Shown here piece after piece: positions 25,329-33,532 of a stretch of DNA of 64,000 nucleotides; position 1 is the stretch's first letter, and every line of letters begins with the position of its first letter. The stretch lies in the NCBI GenBank assembly GCA_001560915.1, contig CP014214.1, positions 1,488,001 to 1,552,000 of the forward strand, read 5' to 3'. The notes beneath the pieces are model-generated. The model was not told the DNA's origin, searched no databases, and saw only the letters and a list, made by a program, of their open reading frames with translations. Both the position numbers and the translations under genes were made by a program. The stretch comes from a methanogenic archaeon ISO4-H5 (GTDB lineage: Archaea; Thermoplasmatota; Thermoplasmata; Methanomassiliicoccales; Methanomethylophilaceae).

Positions 25329-26552
25329 TCAGATCAGGTCTTCGAAGCCTTCCACGACCTTGGGGAACTTCTCCTTGATGGCCTTGAGAAGGTTGTAGAC
25401 GGTGACGTTCTTGATGTCGGCGGTGGAGATGAGCTTCATCAGCTTGTTGATGGTCTCGTCGTCCAGGGTGGCGAGCCTCTCCTTGGCCCACCAGTTCCTG
25501 TAGAGCTTGTCCTCCATCCTGTCGCGCCACATCTTCTCGTAGGGCTTGAGGGCCTCTTTGGAGTAGTCGCCGGTCTTGGCGCACTCGGTCAGGACCTTTC
25601 CTGCGTACATTCCGGTCCTGCATGCATGGCAGATACCTCCTCCGGTGATGGGGTCGATGATCCTTGCGGCATCTCCAACCAGGAGGATGTTGTCAGCGAT
25701 TGCACCGTCCTCGAGTCCGGGACAGGTCGATACGAATCCACCCATGACCTCGACAGCACAGGACTTGTCGAACCTGCTGTCCTTGGCGATGAATTCGTCG
25801 AGACACTATTTGGCGAGTCCGGGCCTCTTCTTGGCTTCGGTTCCGATGACTCCGATACCGACGTTGGCGACTCCGTTGCCCTTGGGGAAGATCCAGATGT
25901 ATCCTCCGGGTGCCTCGGATCCGATGATGAACTCGCAATAGTCGGGTGCGACATCGGCGTTGACCATCCTGTACTGGATGCAGGAGTCGATATCGCTGAG
26001 CTTGAGCTTGGTGTCGATTCCGGCCCACCTTCCGATCTGGGACTCGTATCCGTCGGCTCCGACGATACAGTCGCAGTAGATCTCGATGGGTTCTCCGTAC
26101 TCGATGGCCTTGACTCCGATGATCTTGCCGGCCTCGTTGCGGATGACGTCGGTGGCGGAGGTCCTCATCATGACCTTGGCACCGGCGGCGATTCCGTCCC
26201 TGACGAGGGCCTTGTCGAAGAGGTGCCTCTCGAGGACGTATCCGACCTCGGCACCTGCTTTGGATTCGTCGAGCTGGAAGGTGGTCCTGTCGGGGGATTT
26301 GAGGATTGCTCCCTTCATGTCTCCCCTGATCCAAGTGGGGTCGGGGGTGATTCCGACCTCGTCGAGCCAGGATTTGGAGACTCCCTCGGCGCACCTGAGG
26401 GGTGCTCCGACCTCGGCCTTCTTCTCGATGAGAAGGGTGTCGAGTCCGCCCTTGGCACACCATTTGGCGGCCATTCCTCCGGCGGGTCCTCCTCCGACGA
26501 TCAGGATCTGACAGGTGATCCTCTTGACACCGTTGACGATCTCGGTCTTCAT
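25329..26552 (-). CDS. Geranylgeranyl reductase family enzyme with an in-frame TAG codon
   Basis: The whole frame is 408 codons; codon 249 is TAG (25806-25808), and everything else is uninterrupted. Before it lie the FAD motif GGGPAGG (20-26) and PLRCAEG with C54; after it lies the second FAD-binding block GDAARIIDPITGGG (293-306). The enzyme saturates the isoprenoid chains of archaeal lipids using ferredoxin. A product ending at TAG would lack the second FAD block, so function requires read-through, most plausibly as pyrrolysine. A fresh nonsense mutation (for example from GAG) or a sequencing error is the alternative. It overlaps the upstream ferredoxin gene by 4 nt in an operon with tes. 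Confidence 0.82.
25806..25808 (-). other. In-frame amber codon, candidate pyrrolysine site
   Basis: Codon 249 of the geranylgeranyl reductase reads TAG in the context GGA CTC GCC AAA TAG TGT CTC. The flanking protein text (PGLAK and CLDEFIAKD) is contiguous and in frame. No stem-loop that I could recognise as a PYLIS-like element follows directly. Confidence 0.6.
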
Positions 26553-26731
26553 TGCTTAGCCTCCTTGGGTTCAAGAGAGAGGGCCTGCACGGGGCAGAGC
26601 CCGACGCAGATTCCGCACTTGGTGCACTTGTCGCTGAACTGGAGTACATAGTCGTTGAGGAAAATGGCGTTGTGAGGGCAGGAACCCACGCATCCTCCGC
26701 AGTGAAGGCATTTCGATTCGTTTACTATCAT
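26549..26731 (-). CDS. Two-cluster 4Fe-4S ferredoxin
   Basis: 60 residues with two C-x2-C-x2-C-x3-C motifs (C8, C11, C14, C18 and C36, C39, C42, C46). ATG 26731 has ggagtga upstream; a GTG at 26740 overlapping the tes stop is the alternative. It probably supplies electrons to the adjacent geranylgeranyl reductase, as shown for the equivalent ferredoxin in Methanosarcina, and perhaps to the tetraether synthase. Confidence 0.88.
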   Translation of the reverse strand: MIVNESKCLHCGGCVGSCPHNAIFLNDYVLQFSDKCTKCGICVGLCPVQALSLEPKEAKQ

Positions 26732-26736
26732 GTCGT

Positions 26737-28389
26737 TCACTCCTTGGGAGCTTCTTCCTCGTCCTTGGGGACGATGGGGTAGTTTTTCTGGATCTCTCCG
26801 ACGGTCTGGTCATACTCAGCCTTGTTCTTCTCCTTCCACTCGGAGAGTGAGATGGAGAACTTCTTCTCGACCTCCTGACGGAGTTCGACACCGCTGTTGT
26901 ATGCGCAGAAGGGGATGATCCTGCAGTCGGGGGTCACATAGTGGATGGAACAGCGCTTGACCCTCTCGAAGTCGTAGTTGTAGTGGTCCTGGAAGTGCAT
27001 GGCACCGACGTACATCATTCCCCAGGAGAATCCGGCAAGGGTGTCCTTGGACTTCTTGCTCATGATTCCGAGCAGGGTGCTGATAAGACCGTTCTTGGTG
27101 AGTCCCTCAGGCATCTTCTCCTCGATGAGGCACTGGAGCAGGAGCTTCCTGACCTTGAGTGCGGTGAGCTTCTTGAACTTCTTCTTCTCGGCGATGGCTG
27201 CGATCTCGTCAAGACCCTTGACGAACTCCTCGACCTTCATGAAGGAGGGGAGGGGGATGACCTTGCTGCCGTCCTCGGAGATGAAGAAGTAGGTCGCGAG
27301 ACCGCAGTGGGGGTGGGTCGGGAAGGTGATCTTGTTCTGACCCAGGATGATGGATGCGTAGTTGGAGATTCCGGCCACGGTGGGTACGGGGTACCAGTCG
27401 TCCATGGTGGTGTATCCGGTGTCCTCACAGATGCGCTTGGCGACGTCGGTAAGGGTGATCCTTCCCTGGGAGACCTCTTCGTTGGTGACCCTTCCGGTGA
27501 ATGCAACAGGCTGGTAGTTGACTCCTCTGACAACGTCCCTGTTCTTGATGGCGAATTTCAGGATGTCTCCGATCTCGTGGTCGTTGAGTCCCATGACGGT
27601 GGTGACCACAAGAACGATGGAGGGGCTGTGTCCGGTCTCCTGCCTGAGCTTCCTGCAGTTCTCGATAACGCCCTCTTTCACGGACATCATCTTCCTTCCC
27701 CTGGACCTCATGTAGATGTCGTCCTCGAGTCCGTCGAACTGGAGGTAGATGGTGTTGAGTCCGGCCTGTGCGCACTCCTTGAGCTTCTCGTAGTTCTTGG
27801 AGAATACGATACCGTTGGTGGCGATCTGTACCTGGGCGAACTTCTTCTCCTTGGCGGCGGCGATGACCTCTACCAGCTTGGGGTAGACAGTGGGCTCTCC
27901 TCCGGAGAACTGGATAGCGGTACAGGCGATGGGCTTCTCGTTGCGGAGAGCGTCCATCATCTTGCAGACGGTGTCGAAATCGGGCTCGTACACGTATCCG
28001 CAGTCCATTGCGTTGGCGAAACAGATGGGACATTTCATGTTGCATCTGTTGGTGAGATCGAGGTTTGCGAGGGCGGTGGGGGACATCATGTCGAGCCTAT
28101 GGCCGTCGACGAAGACGTGGACGTTCTCGCCCTCTTTGAGGGTCTCGTCCATGGAGTTGAAGAGTCCGGTTCCGTCCTTGGCGAACTTCTCGGCCTGGAG
28201 GTACTTCTTCGCGTCGGACCAGTAGATGTCCTTGAATATTCCGTGCTCGGGGCATTTCTTCTCCATGAAGACCTTTCCGTCTTTCTCGAAGATTGTTGCC
28301 TCGATAGCCTTGCTGCACTCGGGGCAGAGAGAAGTGGTCTTTTTGGGAAGACCGACTGCCGCCGAATAAGGTTTAACCGTAGCGCACAT
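26737..28389 (-). CDS. tes: Tetraether lipid synthase Tes (radical SAM, MJ0619-like)
   Basis: 550 residues. The radical SAM cluster is C116-x3-C120-x2-C123 (NRCNMKCPIC), preceded by an N-terminal cysteine cluster (C22, C25, C46) and followed by a C-terminal one (CSIHYVTPDCRIIPFC), the three-region layout of MJ0619/MA_1486 enzymes that join two phytanyl chains to make glycerol dialkyl glycerol tetraethers. The SAM-binding FSGGEPTVYP follows near 155. It leads the operon tes-ferredoxin-GGR, the same neighbourhood as in Methanosarcina acetivorans. Confidence 0.87.
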   Translation of the reverse strand: MCATVKPYSAAVGLPKKTTSLCPECSKAIEATIFEKDGKVFMEKKCPEHGIFKDIYWSDAKKYLQAEKFAKDGTGLFNSMDETLKEGENVHVFVDGHRLDMMSPTALANLDLTNRCNMKCPICFANAMDCGYVYEPDFDTVCKMMDALRNEKPIACTAIQFSGGEPTVYPKLVEVIAAAKEKKFAQVQIATNGIVFSKNYEKLKECAQAGLNTIYLQFDGLEDDIYMRSRGRKMMSVKEGVIENCRKLRQETGHSPSIVLVVTTVMGLNDHEIGDILKFAIKNRDVVRGVNYQPVAFTGRVTNEEVSQGRITLTDVAKRICEDTGYTTMDDWYPVPTVAGISNYASIILGQNKITFPTHPHCGLATYFFISEDGSKVIPLPSFMKVEEFVKGLDEIAAIAEKKKFKKLTALKVRKLLLQCLIEEKMPEGLTKNGLISTLLGIMSKKSKDTLAGFSWGMMYVGAMHFQDHYNYDFERVKRCSIHYVTPDCRIIPFCAYNSGVELRQEVEKKFSISLSEWKEKNKAEYDQTVGEIQKNYPIVPKDEEEAPKE

Positions 28390-28500
28390 GTTCTCTGGAA
28401 AAACTTTGCCCTATATAATATATAGGAGAAGCAGGCCCAGGGGACTAACTGACTAACTGTAATCCGTGCTTTATTATGCGCTTTCGCAGAAAGAACGGTC

Positions 28501-31500
28501 ATGAATCACAGTGCCTTCGGAAAAAACAGAAGAACACGGTCTGGCAGCATGCCGTTCGCTGTCATTGCGGTAACCCTGCTGGTGGTATCCTCCGCATACT
28601 GCGCGGCGGCGGCCTCCGTCAGGCAGACCGAGGAAGAGGGCGAACGCGGTATCGAAAACCTCTCCTCGCATGAGATCTCCGCGGAGGAGATCAGGACCTC
28701 CGTCGAGACCGAGATGGGGAGGATGCTCTTCGACGCGTGCGTATCGCCCTCCGGCGGTTCCCTCGACGAACGCGGGAACGCATTCCGCAGTACCGCCTGC
28801 AGATGGCTGGAACTGCAGTTCCCGATGCTCTGCAGAGGCATCACCGTCACCATGACCGATTACTCCCTCGATCTGAACGTGGAGAAGCTCCGGGCGGAGG
28901 GGCAGACCGCCGAAGGCTACATCCCGTCCTTCCTCCGGGCCTCAGGAACTCTCACAGCGGTGTTCGAGTCGGATGCGGGGAAGGACACCAAGGTCATCCC
29001 GTTCTCCACCGACGGGAGCTGCGCCCTCCCGCTGACGGCCGAGATGGGTTCGCTCTTCGAGAACGCCGTATCGGGCGACGGGACCCTCCTCTCGCAGATG
29101 ATGGACTATCAGCTGACCTCTCTGGCACAATACAGGGTGATCAACGGATACGGCGCTTTCTCCAGGTACGGCGATAAGGGTACCGAGTCGATCATCACCG
29201 AGGATGATGTGGAGAAGGCCTACCGCAGCGCCCTCGCCACCCTCAGCTGCATCTACTTCAGGGACAGCGACGGGAAGACCGTCGGCATGGTGGACCTGGC
29301 CTCCAGACTGGCCGCCCCCGATGGGAAGCTGGAGATCGACCTCAACTCGGTGTATGCACAGGCACTGTACTCCGAGATGGACGGTATCATAGGGAAATGG
29401 TTCGATTATTTCCTGGGCAATTCCCTGCTGAACGTATGCGAGTACATCTCGGACACTCTGAAGAACGCCTGGGACTCCTTCACATCGTTCGTCACCGGCC
29501 GCAACAATTTCTCCGCTGAACCGTATCTCAAGTCGGTCATAGGCGACACCTATACCGGTCTCCGCACGGAGCAGAGCTTCACGTTCACCGTCGTCGGACC
29601 GTCCGGCAGCGAAGTGGGATATACGGTACCTTATCCGACCGTAGACCTCTACGGTTCCGACGTTATCAGCAAGTTCAAGAGCAATTACCGCAGCAACACC
29701 AACGCGCTCAGGGAATGGATCGCCGGGATCGTCAACAGCGCCATCGTCAAGGTGGCCAACGGCAAGGGCATGGGGACCGTGACCCTGAGCGTCAGCGAGC
29801 AGGAATCCTTCGCGGACACCCTGACCGATGCAGTGGAGGCCGCCCTCAGGGGGAATACCGAATCCTTCGAGAACGTGGCCCGCGGGATGATGGAATCGGG
29901 CAGGGTCCCGGACCAGTTCTACTCAGCCATTTACACAGACATCGACAGCCACAAGGACTCACTCTTCACCTACAGCAGAGGGTGCTTCGAGACGATGGTG
30001 AGGGACAAGATCATCGACAGGGTTATCGAAGATTTCTCGGAGCCTGGGTATTCGCTTACACGTGCCGATGCAGAGTCGCTCATCTCGGATTCTTTCCTAG
30101 ATAGTCGCAACGACCGCATCTACACCGAATACAGGGCGGAGGTGGATTCCCTCATGGGTGTCCTGTCTGCTCTCAGGGAGAAGGAGGAGTCCGGGAACAC
30201 GGTCATCCGCAAGGCCTGCATCGGCATGCTCTCGGCAGGATTCTTCGCATTGGACTGCACCGCAGACATACGCAAAGTGGCTCTGGGCATGTGCGAGGAG
30301 TTCAGGACCAACATGGGCATCAACCCTGAGGCACTGCCCACGGATATCGGATACGATAGGGATTTCGCGCTGACTTCCGGGGACCGCACCTACTCCGAAC
30401 GTCTGACTGCGGAGGTATCCTCCTCCCCTTCCGTCTCCGTGGGATTCGCCAACGGACGCAGCACCCACTTCACCGGTTTCGACGAGAGCCGCGACGCCCC
30501 GTTCTGCACTGTGTTCCCGGTGACTCTGGAGGACAAGCTCCGCGTCAAGGTATCATCTGCTGGCACATTGATGCAGGCCCTCGGAATGTCCGACTCCGTC
30601 TACACGGAGATTATCGATGTAAGCATCAGCATAGACGTGGCGGTGGTCTCGGGCTGGGGTCTGTACGGAGTGGATTATCCTGCGAGCACCGACATCCTGC
30701 ACGACCTCTACGATCTGCTCCTGAAGGCACTGGAACCGCTTCTGGAGCCCCTCAGGGAACTGCTCTCCATGGCTGAGGACCTGATGGGTGTACTGTCCGA
30801 GGCCATCATGACCGTCTCTCAATATGTCAACGAGATCATCGAGAAAGTCTACGACAGAATCTTCGGACCGCTCGAAAGACTGACGGACTACGTATCGAAT
30901 GTGCTGACAATGGTGTTCTGCGATGCGCTGCTGTCGCTCATCGACGGCGCACAGGCGATTGTCGACATATCGGCGGTGAGTCAGATCGTGGGGTTCACCT
31001 ACATGGGTTTCACGCTGAAATTCACATTCAACCTGAAGACCCTCGAGAATTACACCAAATACCTGGTGAAGGCGGAGTTCTCCGGCAATGTCAGCGGAGT
31101 CGATGTGAATGCCTTCCTCAACGTGAAGACCAAGGGCGAAGACAAAAAAATTCCCTGCATCACGGGAGGCTTCAGTCTGAAGGGCGGCGATTGGGATCTG
31201 TCAGCCACGGTCGATCCGACCATGGCAGTGAACAAGAACCTCATGACCCTGACCGGCACGGTCAAGGGGGTCAGGATCGATGCAGTCCTGCCGGAGGCGG
31301 TACAGTACAACGAGATCGGCATCGCACTCTCGGATTTCCCCGGGATAGAGACCATCCTCTCCAACATCCCCTCCCCCATCGCCGGAACGAAGATAGCGCT
31401 CGACGCGGGACTCTCCCTGAAGTACGACTTCCCGCTGATCAGCGGCATACTGATCAACGAGTTCGAACCCAACCCCGAGGGGACCGACAAGGACCGCGAA

Positions 31501-32469
31501 TGGGTGGAGATCCTCAACCTCACCGGTTCCCCGGTGGACCTGAACGATTGGACTATCACCACCTCCAAGAAGAAGGTCTTCATCATCAAGGATGTCGAAT
31601 TGGCCCCCGGCGGGAGGACGGTCATCTACTTCCCCGGGACCTTCCTGGTGAATTCCAAGGAGTACCTGATACTGAAAGACCCAGACGGGGAAGAGATAGA
31701 CCGTTCGGCCACCATGTCGGACAGCCGCAACGACAGTGCTACTTGTCAGCGTGCCATGGACGGTTCGACGGAATGGTCGCTCATGGAAGGCACCGAGGAC
31801 GGGGCCAACAAAGGCGGTCTCCTTGGTACCGACGGCATCCTGAGGAGCGTAGCCATCGATATCATCAAGAGAGCGGCCGTGAAGGCCATGACGGAGATGA
31901 GGCACGTCTATTCCCCGGAGGCCCTCGGGGAACTCATAACCAGGACCGTTAGATATGCGGTCGACGACGGCATCAACCGCCTCTCCTCCTGCATGGTCGA
32001 AGGCTCCGCCTACGTATCGGTGGAATTCACGGATCTGGTCTCGGCCAACCGCACCGGGTTCAAGGCGTACCTCGCCGCCGATAAGGAATTGGTCGGAGAT
32101 ATCCTGAAGTTCCTCCTTGGAAAGATAGAGGCGCTGCTGCTGGGTATCGGGGACCCATACAACATCGACCTGGGGAAGGTGCTGTACGAGGATGTCTACC
32201 TGGGGGTCACCGTATACGGAGGAATCAAGCTGCCCGAGATGCTCAAGGGCGATAAGGAATTCGGAGGGAAGGTGCTGCTGGGGGTAGACATTGCATCCAA
32301 CATCGCCGCCGTCGGAGGACTGCTGGGTCATGACCTCGGCACCCCGAAGGTGAAGGCCCGTATCGGCATCACCAACTGCCCCTACGAGCTCATCCCCAAG
32401 GCACTGGGCATGAAGAAGAACATGACCTACGACTACTGGCTGCTGAGTATGTCATTCACAACAGTATGA
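28501..32469 (+). CDS. Giant secreted or membrane-anchored protein with lamin-tail domain
   Basis: 1322 residues. A short basic N-terminus (KNRRTRSGS) precedes one hydrophobic helix (about 17-37), after which the protein is extracellular by prediction. A lamin-tail (LTD) domain lies at about 980-1100: LINEFEPNP, EWVEILNLTGSPVDLNDW and a C-terminal strand set. The middle is rich in amphipathic helices (about 740-830) and lacks recognised catalytic motifs. No C-terminal anchor is evident. Similar large pilin-like or envelope proteins with N-terminal helices occur in Thermoplasmata; a cell-surface role is inferred. It is monocistronic. Confidence 0.7.
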   Translation: MNHSAFGKNRRTRSGSMPFAVIAVTLLVVSSAYCAAAASVRQTEEEGERGIENLSSHEISAEEIRTSVETEMGRMLFDACVSPSGGSLDERGNAFRSTACRWLELQFPMLCRGITVTMTDYSLDLNVEKLRAEGQTAEGYIPSFLRASGTLTAVFESDAGKDTKVIPFSTDGSCALPLTAEMGSLFENAVSGDGTLLSQMMDYQLTSLAQYRVINGYGAFSRYGDKGTESIITEDDVEKAYRSALATLSCIYFRDSDGKTVGMVDLASRLAAPDGKLEIDLNSVYAQALYSEMDGIIGKWFDYFLGNSLLNVCEYISDTLKNAWDSFTSFVTGRNNFSAEPYLKSVIGDTYTGLRTEQSFTFTVVGPSGSEVGYTVPYPTVDLYGSDVISKFKSNYRSNTNALREWIAGIVNSAIVKVANGKGMGTVTLSVSEQESFADTLTDAVEAALRGNTESFENVARGMMESGRVPDQFYSAIYTDIDSHKDSLFTYSRGCFETMVRDKIIDRVIEDFSEPGYSLTRADAESLISDSFLDSRNDRIYTEYRAEVDSLMGVLSALREKEESGNTVIRKACIGMLSAGFFALDCTADIRKVALGMCEEFRTNMGINPEALPTDIGYDRDFALTSGDRTYSERLTAEVSSSPSVSVGFANGRSTHFTGFDESRDAPFCTVFPVTLEDKLRVKVSSAGTLMQALGMSDSVYTEIIDVSISIDVAVVSGWGLYGVDYPASTDILHDLYDLLLKALEPLLEPLRELLSMAEDLMGVLSEAIMTVSQYVNEIIEKVYDRIFGPLERLTDYVSNVLTMVFCDALLSLIDGAQAIVDISAVSQIVGFTYMGFTLKFTFNLKTLENYTKYLVKAEFSGNVSGVDVNAFLNVKTKGEDKKIPCITGGFSLKGGDWDLSATVDPTMAVNKNLMTLTGTVKGVRIDAVLPEAVQYNEIGIALSDFPGIETILSNIPSPIAGTKIALDAGLSLKYDFPLISGILINEFEPNPEGTDKDREWVEILNLTGSPVDLNDWTITTSKKKVFIIKDVELAPGGRTVIYFPGTFLVNSKEYLILKDPDGEEIDRSATMSDSRNDSATCQRAMDGSTEWSLMEGTEDGANKGGLLGTDGILRSVAIDIIKRAAVKAMTEMRHVYSPEALGELITRTVRYAVDDGINRLSSCMVEGSAYVSVEFTDLVSANRTGFKAYLAADKELVGDILKFLLGKIEALLLGIGDPYNIDLGKVLYEDVYLGVTVYGGIKLPEMLKGDKEFGGKVLLGVDIASNIAAVGGLLGHDLGTPKVKARIGITNCPYELIPKALGMKKNMTYDYWLLSMSFTTV

Positions 32470-32525
32470 GCGCGCGGGCGCGCACCCACGAATAACCTTA
32501 ATAACGCGATTACGATAGAGAGCCT

Positions 32526-33530
32526 ATGGCCGGAATGAAATCAACTATACCGACAGTCCTCACAGCAGAGGAACTCATGGACAAGGCATTCCGCAGGGCC
32601 GCCAAGATATCCAAAAAGGGCAGCGACTCCTTGGACACCAAGAAGAAGACCACCCTCGCCAGGATCACGGCCTCGGGCGACATAGTCGAGACGACTCTCG
32701 TCGGCTACATCCAAAAATTCCCGAGAATGGAGAAGCAGGATGACTTCTTCCCCGAGCTTGTTAACCTGGTAATCGGAATCGACCGCTACAAGAAGGCGCT
32801 GGGAGCGCTCAACTGGGCGGCCGGCAGGACGGAACTGCTGAAGAACCAATCGCTCAGAGAGGTCAGGCGCACGAAGGACCCCGCGATAATCGACTCCATC
32901 AAGAAGGGATTCTACGGACGTCTCGGATCGTACATCAAGCAGATCTCCAAGGACCTCCTGTTCCTGCAGGATGCCAAGAACAAATTCAGGGAGCTCCCCA
33001 CCATCGACCCCAACATCCCCACCGCCGTGGTGGCAGGATTCCCGAACGTGGGAAAGAGCAGCCTGGTGACCTACATCAGCACCGCCGCTCCTGAGATCGC
33101 ACCATATCCCTTCACCACCAAGGGAATCACCATCGGTCATATCGAGGACGGATGGAGGAAATTCCAGATTGTGGACACCCCCGGACTCCTGGACCGTACC
33201 TTCGAGGACAGGAACGATATCGAGAAACAGGCTGTTCTCGCCCTCAGGTATCTGACCGACATCATGATATTCATCCTGGATCCCAGCGAGAGCTGCGGAT
33301 ACAGCCTCGAGGTGCAGAACAAGCTCCTCGACAACATCAGGACCAACTTCTCGGACGTACCCATCATCGTGGTGCAGAGCAAATGCGACATCATGACCAC
33401 CGATGACGATGTCTGGCACATATCCACGGTCAGCGGCGACGGCATGAAGGCGTTCAAAGAGGAACTGGTCACCATGCTGAGGAAGATCTTCAGAGAGAAG
33501 GCCAGGGAAGCCCCGTTAGAGGAAGAGTGA
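32526..33530 (+). CDS. nog1: Nog1-family GTPase
   Basis: 334 residues. An N-terminal helical domain (about 1-165) precedes the G domain with GFPNVGKSS (171-179), DTPG in VDTPGLLDRT, and a C-terminal VQSKCD (G4 variant of NKxD). Nog1 acts in large ribosomal-subunit assembly. ATG 32526 has no clear Shine-Dalgarno sequence. It overlaps the polymerase gene by GTGA when the upstream GTG is used, and otherwise ends 2 nt before ATG 33533. Confidence 0.88.
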   Translation: MAGMKSTIPTVLTAEELMDKAFRRAAKISKKGSDSLDTKKKTTLARITASGDIVETTLVGYIQKFPRMEKQDDFFPELVNLVIGIDRYKKALGALNWAAGRTELLKNQSLREVRRTKDPAIIDSIKKGFYGRLGSYIKQISKDLLFLQDAKNKFRELPTIDPNIPTAVVAGFPNVGKSSLVTYISTAAPEIAPYPFTTKGITIGHIEDGWRKFQIVDTPGLLDRTFEDRNDIEKQAVLALRYLTDIMIFILDPSESCGYSLEVQNKLLDNIRTNFSDVPIIVVQSKCDIMTTDDDVWHISTVSGDGMKAFKEELVTMLRKIFREKAREAPLEEE

Positions 33531-33532
33531 AC

